From assembly GCF_000585415.1 (NCBI RefSeq), contig NZ_KK073876.1, forward strand, positions 1,919,810-1,983,809: a DNA stretch of 64,000 nucleotides. Direction: 5' to 3'. Position numbers and translations under genes: made by a program. The notes beneath the pieces were generated by a model. The model had not been told where the DNA came from, did no database searches, and saw only the letters and a list, made by a program, of their open reading frames with translations. Position 1 is the stretch's first letter, and the number at the start of each line of letters is the position of its first letter. This DNA comes from Sphingomonas jaspsi DSM 18422 (GTDB taxonomy: Bacteria > Pseudomonadota > Alphaproteobacteria > Sphingomonadales > Sphingomonadaceae). Shown here piece after piece: positions 20,247 through 30,279 of this stretch.

Positions 20247-20269
20247 CTTTTTGAGCCGTTTTTTGCGGC

Positions 20270-21067
20270 ATGAAAACGATCCTCGCGCTCGCCCCGCTCG
20301 CCGTCGCCCTTACCGCCTGTGTGGGCTATCCCGGCCGCTACGAATATCCGCAGGGACCTCAGGATTATCCGCCGCAGGGTCCGTACCAGCCCGCCCCCAC
20401 CGGTCCGTACCAGCCGGCCGGCGACTATCGCGCCGTCGGGACCGAGCCCTTCTGGGACCTCAACATCGGCCGCGACTTGGTCTTCACCGATCGCGGCAAC
20501 AATGTCGAAGTCCGGCAGCCGACCCCGCCGGTCCAGACCGGCTTTGCGGGCGAAATGTATAACACCCAGCGTATCCGCGTGAACATCGTCCACGCCGAAT
20601 GCAGCGACGGGATGAGCGATCGCCGTTTCCCCGACCGGGTGCAGGTATGGGTCGACGGGCGCCAGTACAACGGCTGCGGCGCGCCGACGGGCTTTTACAC
20701 GTCGGTCAACGAGCGCGGCGACCCGATCGCGCCCCTGCCGAGCGGCCCGGTGCCGCAGCTTAGCCAGACCAACTGGCGGGTGGTCGCGATCAACGGCCGC
20801 CAAACGCCGCAGCGCGACTTTTACCTGAACTTCCAGCCCGACCGCATCGGCGCCAAGTTCGGATGCAACACGCTGGGTGCCGGCTACAGCCAGAACGGCA
20901 ATATGCTGACCGCGGGCGCGGTAATGGCGACGCGCATGGCCTGCCCGGACATGAGCTTCGAGGACGCCGGATCGCGGGTCATGGCGCTACCGATGACCAT
21001 TAGCGCGAACGGCCCTCGGCTCACGCTGAGCAATGCCAACGGATCGATCGACCTCGTCCGCAGCTAA
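20270..21067 (+). CDS. META-domain lipoprotein
   Basis: The 265-residue protein begins with a signal sequence and lipobox (VALTACVGYPG), followed by a Pro/Tyr-rich linker (about 20-50). One domain (about 55-140) contains GTEPFWDLNI and a CSDGMSDRRFPD segment, as in COG3650-type secreted proteins. A C-terminal META/HslJ-like domain (about 165-265) contains NWRVVAINGR and the FGCNTLGAGY cysteine loop. Such proteins are linked to heat or novobiocin resistance, but the molecular role is unknown. Its stop overlaps the convergent rmuC stop. Confidence 0.85.
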   Translation: MKTILALAPLAVALTACVGYPGRYEYPQGPQDYPPQGPYQPAPTGPYQPAGDYRAVGTEPFWDLNIGRDLVFTDRGNNVEVRQPTPPVQTGFAGEMYNTQRIRVNIVHAECSDGMSDRRFPDRVQVWVDGRQYNGCGAPTGFYTSVNERGDPIAPLPSGPVPQLSQTNWRVVAINGRQTPQRDFYLNFQPDRIGAKFGCNTLGAGYSQNGNMLTAGAVMATRMACPDMSFEDAGSRVMALPMTISANGPRLTLSNANGSIDLVRS

Positions 21068-22407
21068 GCGGCGGCGTCATCCTCGTTGGCGCTGGGTTTT
21101 GGCGCGGCCAGCTTGGTGAGCGGGCGCGGGGCGGTTTCGACCATCGGCGGCGACGGCATGTCCTTCGCGCTGCCTGCGCCTAAGCCCTCGAAGCGTTTGG
21201 CCTGGGTCAGAACCTGGCTTTCGAAGCTGCCGACCATCTGGTTGTAAGCCGAATTGGCGGTGGCGAGGTTCTTGCCGACCTTCTCCATATGCTGCGCCAT
21301 CGTCGCAAGGCGCGAGTGTAATTCCTTGCCAAGGCTGGCAATTTCGTCTGCGGCTTCGTTGAGCTTTTCTTGCCGCCATACACTGGCGACCGTACGTGCG
21401 ATGGCGACGAGGTTGGTCGGGGTCGCCAGCAGCACCTTGCGTTCGAATGCCCACTCCCAAAGCAGATGATCCTGCTCCAGCGCGGCGGTCAGGAAATGCT
21501 CGCCCGGGATGAACATGACCACATAATCGGCCGCGTCGTCGAATTGCGACCAGTAGGATTTGGACCCCAATTGCTGGGCATGGTTGCGCATCGACGCGAC
21601 ATGGGCGCGAAGGTGGCCGGCGCGCCGTTCGTCATCAACCTCTTCCGATGCGTCGAGGAAGGCGTTCAATGAGCATTTGGCATCGATCACCAGCTTACGC
21701 CCGCCCGGCAGGTTGACGATGACGTCCGGCCGCAGCCGCCCGTCGTCGGTCGTTACGCTCACCTCGGTCTGGAAATCCGAATATTCCACCAGTCCAGCCT
21801 GTTCGAGCACATTGCGAAGGCTCTGCTCGCCCCAGCGCCCGCGCGCCTTGGGCGAAGAGCGTAGCGCATTGACCAGATTGCGGGTCTCGTCGCGCACCCG
21901 CCCCTGCCCTTCGCGTACCTGTTCGACTACTGCGCGAAGCCCCGCATAATGGTCGACGCGTTCCTTCTCGACCCGCTGCAGGCCCTCTTCATATCGCTTC
22001 AACGTCGTTTCGACCGGAGCCAATAGCTCTTTCAGTTTGGTCTCGCTCTGCTTGTCCGCTGCCGTGAACTTCTCGTTCGCCTTGTCGAGAAAGTCCTTCT
22101 GCGCCTTCTGAAGCAGCTGGTCACCGACCTCGCGCATCTGCGCGATCAAGGCGTCCTTCGATTCCGCCAGATCCTTCATCCGCGCTTCGAAGTTGCGCGC
22201 ATCGGCCTGGAGCGTCGCCAGCTCGCGCGCCGCAACGTCGCCCGTCGAGCGGGCCTCGTCGCGTTCCTTCACCACCGCGTCGAGTTGCATACGCAGCGAC
22301 TCCGCCATCGCCTTGCCCTGTTCGCCCCCACGCGCACCCAAGAGCCAGCCGATCGCGGCTCCAAGGCCCAGCGCCACCAGCCCGACGATGATTAACGACG
22401 CGTCCAA
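21064..22407 (-). CDS. rmuC: DNA recombination limiting protein RmuC
   Basis: The 447-residue RmuC has an N-terminal membrane helix (about 5-24), a long coiled coil (about 30-165) and the conserved nuclease-like core (LRSSPKARGRWGE, VIVNLPGGRKLVIDAKC, VVMFIPGEHF). RmuC limits DNA inversion at short inverted repeats. The start is TTG at 22407 with GGGAGG five bases upstream. A perfect LexA box (22426-22440) lies 18 bases before the start, so I infer SOS induction. The stop (TAG) overlaps the TAA of the convergent META lipoprotein gene. Confidence 0.95.
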   Translation of the reverse strand: MDASLIIVGLVALGLGAAIGWLLGARGGEQGKAMAESLRMQLDAVVKERDEARSTGDVAARELATLQADARNFEARMKDLAESKDALIAQMREVGDQLLQKAQKDFLDKANEKFTAADKQSETKLKELLAPVETTLKRYEEGLQRVEKERVDHYAGLRAVVEQVREGQGRVRDETRNLVNALRSSPKARGRWGEQSLRNVLEQAGLVEYSDFQTEVSVTTDDGRLRPDVIVNLPGGRKLVIDAKCSLNAFLDASEEVDDERRAGHLRAHVASMRNHAQQLGSKSYWSQFDDAADYVVMFIPGEHFLTAALEQDHLLWEWAFERKVLLATPTNLVAIARTVASVWRQEKLNEAADEIASLGKELHSRLATMAQHMEKVGKNLATANSAYNQMVGSFESQVLTQAKRFEGLGAGSAKDMPSPPMVETAPRPLTKLAAPKPSANEDDAAA

Positions 22408-22425
22408 CCTTGCCTCCCATACGCG

Positions 22426-22440
22426 GAACGAAAAGCGAAC
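22426..22440 (-). promoter_or_regulatory. LexA box upstream of rmuC
   Basis: GAACGAAAAGCGAAC is an exact GAAC-N7-GAAC; on the coding strand it reads as GTTC-N7-GTTC, the LexA operator of alphaproteobacteria. It lies 18 bases before the rmuC TTG start. Confidence 0.75.
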
Positions 22441-22536
22441 CTACGCGGCTTTATCCGGCTGCTCAAGCGGCAAATCGGCGCTTGCGGAACTTGGCGGCAA
22501 GTGCTTCGCTGACGTCACAACAGGAGAGAGCCAACC

Positions 22537-22941
22537 ATGTCCATTCGCAAGATGATCGCCCTTCACCCCGACGTCGTGAAGGATGGCCATGTGAACCAGG
22601 CGCTGGGCGATGCCGTTCACCATGCCATGTATTGCGCGAAGATGGCGCTGGCCTGCGCCGACGCCTGCGTCGCCGAAAAGATGGACATGAGCGTCTGCTA
22701 TCGCTTCTGCATCGATTGCGCCGATGTGTGCGAGGCGACCGCCCGGCTCGGCTCGCGGCGTACCGGTTATAACGAGCACCTGCTGGTCGAAATGCTCGAA
22801 CTGTGTGCCCGCGCCTGCGACCAGTGCGCGGCCGAATGCGAAAAGCACGACCATGGCCATTGCAAGCTGTGTGCGCAGATCTGCCGCGAATGCGCCGCCG
22901 ATTGCCGCCGCGCGGCCGAAAGCATCAATCCGACGAGTTAA
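22537..22941 (+). CDS. Cytosolic Cys-rich four-helix protein (copper-storage Csp3-like, DUF326)
   Basis: The 134-residue protein has 16 cysteines spaced as C-x2-C or C-x3-C along predicted helices (ACADAC, CYRFCIDCADVC, CARACDQCAAEC, CKLCAQICREC), the pattern of DUF326/Csp copper-storage proteins that bind many Cu(I) ions inside a four-helix bundle. A His-rich turn (HDHGHC) may add ligands. There is no signal peptide, so it belongs to the cytosolic Csp3 type. AGGAGAGAG precedes the ATG. It is divergent from rmuC, and a possible dyad lies at 22481-22501. The metal is inferred from the family. Confidence 0.9.
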   Translation: MSIRKMIALHPDVVKDGHVNQALGDAVHHAMYCAKMALACADACVAEKMDMSVCYRFCIDCADVCEATARLGSRRTGYNEHLLVEMLELCARACDQCAAECEKHDHGHCKLCAQICRECAADCRRAAESINPTS

Positions 22942-22983
22942 GGCTAGGCCGCGTAGAGCGGGCTACATTGCGGCCTGATCCCG

Positions 22984-23532
22984 TCAGGCCGCGTAAAGCC
23001 CGCGCTCCCTGCGGGTCTTGGCAAGTTTCTTGAGCACCATGTCGCGCTTCAGCTTCGACAGATGGTCGATGAACAGCACGCCTTCGAGATGGTCCATCTC
23101 ATGTTGCAGGCAGACCGCGAGGAGGCCGTCCATGTCTTCCTCGTGGCTCTTGCCGTTCTCGTCGAGCCAGCGGACGCGGATATGGTCGGGGCGCATTACC
23201 TCGGCATATTGGTCGGGAACCGACAGGCAGCCCTCGGTGTAGGGCAGCTTGCTGTCCGAGCTCTCAAGGATTTCGGGGTTGATGAAGACCCGCGGCTCCT
23301 TTTTCACCGGGCTTTCGGGATCGTCGGGATTTTCCGGTTCGTGGAGGTCCATCACCAGCAGGCGCTTGGGCACGCCGACCTGAACCGCGGCGAGGCCGAT
23401 GCCCGGCGCATCGTACATCGTGTCGAACATGTCCGCGATCAGCGCGCGCAGTTCGTCGTCGACCTTTTCCACAGGGGTCGAAATCTGGCGCAGGACGGGA
23501 TCCGGCGTCTCGTAAATCTTCATGATGGCCAT
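22984..23532 (-). CDS. def: Peptide deformylase
   Basis: It removes the N-formyl group from nascent polypeptides. All three metal-site motifs are present: [17 protein letters not shown] and [10 protein letters not shown] start at the ATG at 23532 because [12 protein letters not shown] aligns with the usual first residues of the family; ATGs at 23541 and 23523 are also possible and none has a clear Shine-Dalgarno. It follows recR after 31 bases and is near fmt, the gene of the formylating enzyme, which is a common functional link. Confidence 0.95.
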   Translation of the reverse strand: MAIMKIYETPDPVLRQISTPVEKVDDELRALIADMFDTMYDAPGIGLAAVQVGVPKRLLVMDLHEPENPDDPESPVKKEPRVFINPEILESSDSKLPYTEGCLSVPDQYAEVMRPDHIRVRWLDENGKSHEEDMDGLLAVCLQHEMDHLEGVLFIDHLSKLKRDMVLKKLAKTRRERGLYAA

Positions 23533-23563
23533 GGGGGCCATCTAGTCGTTCAGCGGGTGGGGT

Positions 23564-24160
23564 TCAAGCGACGGGACGCCTCGCGCGCAGGGCCTGCGCC
23601 AATGTGCCTTCGTCGAGATAGTCGAGCTCACCACCCACCGGCAGGCCGTGCGCGAGCTGGGTGAGGCGCACCGGATATTTCTCCAGCCGTTCAGCCAGGT
23701 AATGGGCGGTAGTTTGGCCTTCGAGCGTGGCGTTCATCGCCAGCACGACCTCGTCGATTCCGCCGGCCGCGACGCGGGCGACCAGCTTGTCGATGCTGAG
23801 ATCTTCGGGCCTAATTCCCTCCAGCGCTGAAAGACGCCCGCCAAGCACATGATATTTCCCGGGAAACAGGCGCGATCGGTCGAGCGCCCACAGGTCGGCG
23901 ACTTCTTCCACCACGCACAGCATCCGCTCTTCCCGACGCGGGTCCTTGCAGATGGTGCAGGGGTCGGTCGTGTCGACATTGCCGCAGATCGAACAGGTCG
24001 ACAGCGTGTCCGCCACCGCCTGCAATGCCGCCAGCAGCGGCTCGAGCGAGCTTTCCCGCTTCTTCATCAGGTGAAGCACCGCACGCCGCGCCGAACGCGG
24101 CCCGAGGCCGGGAAGCCGGCTCAGCGCCTGGGTCAGCGCTTCGATCTGGTGCGATGCCAT
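23564..24160 (-). CDS. recR: Recombination mediator RecR
   Basis: The 198-residue RecR helps load RecA at gaps with RecF and RecO. It has an N-terminal helix-hairpin-helix ([13 protein letters not shown]), a C4 zinc finger ([16 protein letters not shown]) and a Toprim domain (about 80-165; [11 protein letters not shown]). The start at 24160 was selected because upstream extensions run into the promoter of fmt and are not conserved-looking. It is divergent from fmt and co-oriented with def. Confidence 0.95.
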   Translation of the reverse strand: MASHQIEALTQALSRLPGLGPRSARRAVLHLMKKRESSLEPLLAALQAVADTLSTCSICGNVDTTDPCTICKDPRREERMLCVVEEVADLWALDRSRLFPGKYHVLGGRLSALEGIRPEDLSIDKLVARVAAGGIDEVVLAMNATLEGQTTAHYLAERLEKYPVRLTQLAHGLPVGGELDYLDEGTLAQALRARRPVA

Positions 24161-24215
24161 GGGCCCGACATAAGGGGATTGGCGGTCGGCGCAAGCTTGC
24201 CCTAAGGCGCACATC

Positions 24216-25121
24216 ATGCGGATCGTGTTCATGGGATCGCCCGACTTCGCCGTGCCGACGCTCGACGCGCTGGTCGAGGCGGGTCATGAGGTCGTGGCCG
24301 CATACACCCAGCCCCCGCGCCCCAAGGGCCGCGGCAAGGGCCTGCAGCCGACGGCGGTCGAGATTCGGGCGCGGACGTTGGGCATTGAGGTTCGCTCTCC
24401 CAAGTCGCTGAGGAGCGATGCCGAACAGCAGATGTTCATCGACCTGGACGCCGACGTGGCGGTGGTTGCAGCCTATGGCCTGATCCTGCCGCAGCCGATC
24501 CTCGATGCGCCGCGCTACGGCTGCCTCAACGTCCATGGTTCCATCTTGCCGCGCTGGCGGGGCGCCGCGCCGGTCCAGCGCGCGATCATGGCGGGCGATG
24601 ACACCACCGGAGTGACCATCATGCAGATGGAAGCTGGGCTCGATACCGGCCCGATGATCCTCTGCAACGCGGTGGAAATCGGCCGCAAGAACGCTGCGCA
24701 ACTTACGGAAGAACTTGCCCATTTGGGCGCGCGAATGATGGTAACGGTCATCAGCCGCGTCGCCATCTATCCGCGCGTTCCCCAGCCGGATGAAGGCGTC
24801 ACCTATGCCGCCAAGATCAGCAAGGAAGAAGCAAGGATCGACTGGTCGCGTCCCGCAATGGACCTGCAGCGACATGTCCAAGGCCTGGCCCCCTTCCCCG
24901 GGGCCTGGTTCGAGGTGGCAGGTGAGCGGATCAAGCTGCTGGAGGCTGAAGCCGTGAACGGAAGCGGCGCACCGGGCGAAACGATCGACGATGCGCTTAC
25001 CGTCGCTTGCGGAAGCGGTGCGCTCCGGGCCATCGCCGTCCAGCGCGCGGGCAAGGGCGCCATGCCGGCCTCCGAGCTGCTCCGCGGCTTCCCTATCGCC
25101 AAGGGCACCATGCTCGCATGA
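24216..25121 (+). CDS. fmt: Methionyl-tRNA formyltransferase
   Basis: It formylates initiator Met-tRNA using 10-formyl-tetrahydrofolate. The 301-residue protein has the N-terminal [13 protein letters not shown], the signature [18 protein letters not shown] with catalytic His and Arg, and a C-terminal OB-like tRNA-binding domain (about 205-300). It overlaps truA by ATGA, and recR-def lies divergently next door, giving the frequent def/fmt neighbourhood. Confidence 0.96.
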   Translation: MRIVFMGSPDFAVPTLDALVEAGHEVVAAYTQPPRPKGRGKGLQPTAVEIRARTLGIEVRSPKSLRSDAEQQMFIDLDADVAVVAAYGLILPQPILDAPRYGCLNVHGSILPRWRGAAPVQRAIMAGDDTTGVTIMQMEAGLDTGPMILCNAVEIGRKNAAQLTEELAHLGARMMVTVISRVAIYPRVPQPDEGVTYAAKISKEEARIDWSRPAMDLQRHVQGLAPFPGAWFEVAGERIKLLEAEAVNGSGAPGETIDDALTVACGSGALRAIAVQRAGKGAMPASELLRGFPIAKGTMLA

Positions 25122-25864
25122 CTCGCTGGCGCCTGACCGTGGAGTTTGACGGCGGCCCGTTCATGGGCTGGCAGCGGCAGGACCATGGACCCTCGGTCCA
25201 GGGCGCGCTGGAAGAAGCGTTGCAGCGCATGACGGGCGAAGAGGCGGCCGTCCATGCCGCGGGCCGCACCGACGCCGGCGTTCACGGCCTTGCCATGACG
25301 GCGCACTGCGATATCGCCAAGAATCTCACCGAACATCGCCTGCGCGAAGGGATCAACGCGCTGGTTCGCCCTCACCCAGTGAGCGTGCTTGCGGTCGCGC
25401 CGGTCGCGGATGACTGGCATGCCCGGTTCAGCTGCATCGGCCGCCGCTATCTCTACCGCATCCTCAACCGCCGCGCACCGCCCGCACTCGACATGGGCAA
25501 GGTCTGGCATGTGCCGGTCGCGCTCGACGCCGAGGCAATGGCCGAGGGCGCTCAGCACCTCGTCGGACGTCATGACTTCACCACCTTCCGCTCAGTCCAT
25601 TGCCAGTCGGCGAGCCCGCTGAAGACGCTCGACAGCCTGACGGTTGAGCGCGTCGGCGAGGAAATCCATATTCGCGCCGCCGCCCGCAGCTTCCTGCATC
25701 ACCAGGTGCGCTCGATGGTCGGCTGCCTCGGCTTGGTCGGGCGGGGCCGCTGGTCGCCGGACGACGTTCGCGACGCGCTCGAAGCGAAGGACCGCCAGCG
25801 GCTCGGCCTCAACGCGCCGCCCGAAGGCCTCTATTTCGTCGAGGCCATCTATCCCGGCGCTTGA
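25118..25864 (+). CDS. truA: tRNA pseudouridine(38-40) synthase TruA
   Basis: It isomerises uridines 38-40 in the anticodon stem of tRNAs. The catalytic Asp52 sits in [10 protein letters not shown], and the [12 protein letters not shown] and [11 protein letters not shown] segments are standard. I start at 25118, where the ATG overlaps the fmt stop; upstream in-frame codons belong to fmt sequence. The 248 residues are the usual length. Confidence 0.96.
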   Translation: MTRWRLTVEFDGGPFMGWQRQDHGPSVQGALEEALQRMTGEEAAVHAAGRTDAGVHGLAMTAHCDIAKNLTEHRLREGINALVRPHPVSVLAVAPVADDWHARFSCIGRRYLYRILNRRAPPALDMGKVWHVPVALDAEAMAEGAQHLVGRHDFTTFRSVHCQSASPLKTLDSLTVERVGEEIHIRAAARSFLHHQVRSMVGCLGLVGRGRWSPDDVRDALEAKDRQRLGLNAPPEGLYFVEAIYPGA

Positions 25865-25931
25865 ACTCTGGCGTCATCATCCAAATCTGCTAGAGCCGCG
25901 CCGCCTTGGCGCCAGTGAAGGAGTGACGATC

Positions 25932-26348
25932 GTGTTGCGGACGATGATGAAGGGCAAGATCCACCGCGCGACGGTGACCCAGGCCGATCTTCATTATGTC
26001 GGATCGATCTCGATCGACCAGGACCTGATGGACGCCGCCGACCTGCTGGAAGGCGAACTGGTCGCGGTGGTCGACATCACCAACGGCGCGCGGCTGGAGA
26101 CCTACTGCATCCCCGCCCCGCGCGGCAGCGGCATTATCGGCATAAACGGCGCCGCCGCCCATCTCGTCCATGAAGGCGACCTCGTCATCATCATGAATTA
26201 TGCGATGTACGACGAGGAAGAGCTGAAGACCCGTGTCCCCCGCGTGGTGCATGTCGATGGCGCCAACCGCATCGTCGAGATCGGCAGCGACCCGGCCGAG
26301 CCCGTCCCCGGCGCGACCGACCAGAAGCGACCCGTCCCGGTCGCGTGA
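25932..26348 (+). CDS. panD: Aspartate 1-decarboxylase (pyruvoyl enzyme)
   Basis: It makes beta-alanine for pantothenate and CoA. The proenzyme self-cleaves between Gly24 and Ser25 (YVGSIS) to form the pyruvoyl group; that numbering matches E. coli PanD when the GTG at 25932 is used, and AAGGAG lies eight bases before it. The first residues then read [16 protein letters not shown], as in known enzymes. The 138 residues are slightly long at the C-terminus, with a Pro-rich tail. CoaX, a later CoA-pathway enzyme, is also in this window. Confidence 0.95.
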   Translation: MLRTMMKGKIHRATVTQADLHYVGSISIDQDLMDAADLLEGELVAVVDITNGARLETYCIPAPRGSGIIGINGAAAHLVHEGDLVIIMNYAMYDEEELKTRVPRVVHVDGANRIVEIGSDPAEPVPGATDQKRPVPVA

Positions 26349-26352
26349 CCGA

Positions 26353-27120
26353 CTAGACCCAGCCAAGCGCCTTGCACAGCGAATAGACGCTGGTCAGCGT
26401 CAGGACCACGCCGACCGCGGTCAGGATCGTCTTGGGTTGGAGGCGCTTGGCCATGATCGCACCGAACGGCGCGGCGATCACCCCGCCGATCAGCAGGCCA
26501 ATCGTCGCCAGCGCAAAATCAGCGATGCCCAGCTGGCTGATGAAGGTGATCGAAATGGTCAGCGTCAGGAAGAATTCCACGCTGTTCACGGTCCCGATGA
26601 CCTTGCGCGGCTCCGCACCCTGGACGAGCAGGTTGGACGTCACCACCGGCCCCCAGCCGCCACCGCCCACCGCATCGAGAAAGCCACCGGCGAGCCCGAG
26701 CGGTTCGACCACCTTGGCGGGCTTCATCTTGGGCGGGTAGAAGAGGCCGCGGTACAACAGCCAAAGGCCTACGAGCGTCAGATAGCCTAGCACGAACGGC
26801 TTCACGACCGACCCGTCGATGTTGGACAGGAGGTACGCACCCGCCGCGCCCCCGATCACGCCGGGTATGAGCAGGCGCAGGAACAGCTTCAGGTCGACGT
26901 TGCGGTGCAGGGCATGGCTGATCCCCGAAATCGCCGTCGTGAAGGTTTCGACGATATGCACCCGCGCCGATGCCTGCGCTGGCGCGACGCCCAACACGCC
27001 GACCAGCAGGGTGTTGGTGATAACGCCAAAGGCCATGCCGAGCGCGCCGTCGATCGCCTGCGCGATGAAGCCGACACCGATGTAGGGCAGGATTTCCGCC
27101 AACGTGTCCGCATTCATCAT
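26353..27120 (-). CDS. TSUP (TauE/SafE) family membrane transporter
   Basis: The 255-residue protein has about seven or eight hydrophobic helices in two repeated halves, with GVIGGAAGAYLLSNI and GLAGGFLDAVGGGGWGPVVTS typical of the sulfite/organosulfonate exporter superfamily. It probably moves sulfite, sulfoacetate or a related anion; the substrate is unclear because no sulfur-pathway gene is adjacent. The stop lies four bases from the convergent panD stop. Confidence 0.9.
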   Translation of the reverse strand: MMNADTLAEILPYIGVGFIAQAIDGALGMAFGVITNTLLVGVLGVAPAQASARVHIVETFTTAISGISHALHRNVDLKLFLRLLIPGVIGGAAGAYLLSNIDGSVVKPFVLGYLTLVGLWLLYRGLFYPPKMKPAKVVEPLGLAGGFLDAVGGGGWGPVVTSNLLVQGAEPRKVIGTVNSVEFFLTLTISITFISQLGIADFALATIGLLIGGVIAAPFGAIMAKRLQPKTILTAVGVVLTLTSVYSLCKALGWV

Positions 27121-27235
27121 GGCACCTCGTCAGGAGTGTCGAATCACGTCGGTAGAAATGTAGCGGTAAAGCCGAAGTGAACCGCCTGCTAGCGGCTTGG
27201 GCTTCTATTGAGCGCTGCGTCGAACCAGAACGGCG

Positions 27236-28243
<1,008 letters not shown>

Positions 28244-29593
28244 TCAGTCGATCTTGAGGCGCAGGAAGCCCATCGCTCCGTTGGGGTTGCCGCCATACAA
28301 CGCTTTGAGGTCGTTCGGGACGAAGTTGAAGGCATAGAGACCGCCCACGCCGAACTTCAGATTCTGGGCGATGCGGAAGTCGCGCACCAGGCCGATGCTC
28401 GCCTTGGCGACCGAGTATGCCTTGTGATCGTCGAGCAATTCGCGATTTTCCGTCTGCTCAACGCGACCGAACGCGGTCCATTTCTTCCAGTTCACCGAGC
28501 TTTCCAAGGCCCAGGCATCGTCCTTGTGGTGCTCGACCGTCTTGCGGCCCCAAGCGATGGTCGTCGACCACCAGCCGTTTTCGAATGGCATGGTGAAAGT
28601 GCCGCTGGCCGACAGACGTTTCTGGTCCACGCCGGGCTCAAGCTGCTCAGGCTCCTTGAACTTGCCCCAGCTGGCCTGCAACGCGAGCGTGCGGGTCGGG
28701 TTCACGCTGACCCGGACCGCAGTCGAATCGAGCGGGCCAGTTTCGATGTTCCAGCGACGCTGATCTGGCTCGCGACCGTTGAAGCGGCTGATTTCGAGCT
28801 TGGCAGGACCGGCCACCACGCCTGCGGTGAGGACACCGAAACTGATGTGGGTGGAATCGAGCCAGTGATGGCTGATCGGTGCCTCGGGCGAGGTGCTGAT
28901 CGACTGGCGATGCATGAAGGCGGGCGGGCCGAACGCGGGTTCGCCAGGCAAGCCCCCATAGAGGAATACTGACGCGTTCTTGCCGATCGGCTGCGAAATG
29001 CTGGCCGACAGTTCCATGAAGAAATCATGCGGGTGCTGGCGATCGACCAGATGCTCGACGCCGTCGGCCGTCTCCCCGCTCGCCAGAAGCAGCGGATAAC
29101 CGTGCTTGCCCATCAGCGGGTCGGGGCTGACCATCGCCTTGAACTGTAGCGTGCCGTCACCCAGCGGCCGCCGCGCCATGCCCATGAGCATCCCAGCAAC
29201 GAACGTCTTGGAGTCGCCGCGCGGGCCCTCCTGCCAATCGGTGACGAGATTGAGTTCGCCGTGAACCATGAAGGTCCAGTCCCCGCTCATCAGGTGGATG
29301 CCGCCATGCTGCGACGTGTCGGGCTGCCAGGCCGTGCCCGACGCCTCGCGCGCCATGGGGTAAGCGCCAAGCGCGCCGCCCATCGACATGTGCATACCGC
29401 TGTGGACGTCCGGATTTTCGATCGGTTCGGACGTCACGAGGATGCCGGGGTCCGACACCTCTTGGGTCTGGTCGTGATCCATCTGGCCATGATCCATGGG
29501 CATCGCGCCCATGTCGTCATGGCCGGAATGATTCTGGGCAGCGGCGGGCGCCGCGAGCATCGTCGCCGCGAGCAGCAGAGAAATACGGGTCAT
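28244..29593 (-). CDS. Secreted Met/His-rich outer-membrane-like protein, probable copper cluster
   Basis: The 449-residue protein has a signal peptide (MTRISLLLAATMLAAPAAAQ), then a Met/His/Asp-rich stretch (about 21-45; HSGHDDMGAMPMDHGQMDHD) that looks like a metal-binding tail. A long beta-rich remainder has an HPHDFFMEL motif near the middle and ends MGFLRLKID, like an outer-membrane barrel. I do not have a family name. The metal-rich N-terminus and the two small secreted Cys proteins upstream suggest copper handling. The ATG at 29593 is preferred to a TTG seven codons earlier. Confidence 0.78.
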   Translation of the reverse strand: MTRISLLLAATMLAAPAAAQNHSGHDDMGAMPMDHGQMDHDQTQEVSDPGILVTSEPIENPDVHSGMHMSMGGALGAYPMAREASGTAWQPDTSQHGGIHLMSGDWTFMVHGELNLVTDWQEGPRGDSKTFVAGMLMGMARRPLGDGTLQFKAMVSPDPLMGKHGYPLLLASGETADGVEHLVDRQHPHDFFMELSASISQPIGKNASVFLYGGLPGEPAFGPPAFMHRQSISTSPEAPISHHWLDSTHISFGVLTAGVVAGPAKLEISRFNGREPDQRRWNIETGPLDSTAVRVSVNPTRTLALQASWGKFKEPEQLEPGVDQKRLSASGTFTMPFENGWWSTTIAWGRKTVEHHKDDAWALESSVNWKKWTAFGRVEQTENRELLDDHKAYSVAKASIGLVRDFRIAQNLKFGVGGLYAFNFVPNDLKALYGGNPNGAMGFLRLKID

Positions 29594-29664
29594 CGAGTTT
29601 GAACTTTCAAGCAAAAGCGCGCGACCGCATTACGCGTCGCGAAAGGATTTGGTTTCTCGGATGC

Positions 29665-29982
29665 TCAAAAGGATCGCGGAGGCGGCGGGTCGGCCGAAAC
29701 GGATATTCCGGTCGGCGCCGGAGGGTGGAAATAAGCCACGACGGTCGCGCGCGGTACGCCATGATCCGCCACAGCACTGCTCATCAGGACTGGCAAGGCG
29801 GCATTGCAGCAACCGTCCTGCTGGACGGTCTTGCCGTGCTTGATCATCCCGTCATGCCCGGCATCGCTTCGGTCGCAGTGCGATACTCCGCGATCCGGCA
29901 TTGCGGTCGCGGCCACGACAGGCGATCCGGCGATGCCGACGAGCGCCATCAGCAACAGTAGACCGGCAAGGAAATGGCGCAC
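29665..29982 (-). CDS. Small secreted His/Cys-containing protein
   Basis: About 105 residues starting at GTG 29982, which has TTTAGGA at good spacing; that site lies in the end of the upstream gene, so translation may be coupled. A signal sequence (RHFLAGLLLLMALVGIAGSPVVAA) precedes a short mature part with SHCDRSDAGHD, MIKHG and a DGCCNAAL Cys pair. This gives several possible metal ligands. A longer in-frame start at 30051 would overlap the upstream gene and has no ribosome site. The function is unknown; the context suggests metal homeostasis. Confidence 0.62.
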   Translation of the reverse strand: MRHFLAGLLLLMALVGIAGSPVVAATAMPDRGVSHCDRSDAGHDGMIKHGKTVQQDGCCNAALPVLMSSAVADHGVPRATVVAYFHPPAPTGISVSADPPPPRSF

Positions 29983-29990
29983 GGGGCGTC

Positions 29991-30221
29991 CTAAAGAAGG
30001 AAGTAAGGCGTCGGATCCACGACGGAGGGCACCGACCGCGATGTCCGGCACTCCGGCTCCTTGCGGCGGATTTGCTGCGTCTGGACCGTGGCCGAGGAAG
30101 CGCGCGGCTGCTGGGCCTGCTCGCCCTTCGAACAGGTCGAACGGCGCGGCGCTTCGGCAGCGATCGAGGCCGCCGGAACGGCCGCCGCGACGAGCAATCC
30201 AAGGATGATGCGCCCCTGCAT
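29991..30221 (-). CDS. Small secreted hypothetical protein
   Basis: 76 residues from the ATG at 30221 (or 79 from the GTG at 30230). A signal peptide (MQGRIILGLLVAAAVPAASIAAEA) is followed by a short basic, Gln/Ser-rich chain with two Cys (STCSKGEQ and EPECRTSRS). It is the first gene of a tandem minus-strand group of three secreted proteins leading to trxB. I do not recognise the family. Weak ribosome-site evidence keeps confidence moderate. Confidence 0.58.
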   Translation of the reverse strand: MQGRIILGLLVAAAVPAASIAAEAPRRSTCSKGEQAQQPRASSATVQTQQIRRKEPECRTSRSVPSVVDPTPYFLL

Positions 30222-30279
30222 GGCGCTCACTTAACGGTTTAACGGATGAACCGCAAATGAATCGCGACGAGCGGGGTCT

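Noticed and set aside
27169..27205. Possible AAGCCG/CGGCTT terminator after trxB
   Set aside because: Six-base stem with an 18-base loop and no T-run; too weak to list.
30248..30262. GAAC-N7-GAAT upstream of the small secreted gene at 30221
   Set aside because: One base off the LexA consensus, and the gene has metal-type rather than DNA-repair context; not counted as an operator.
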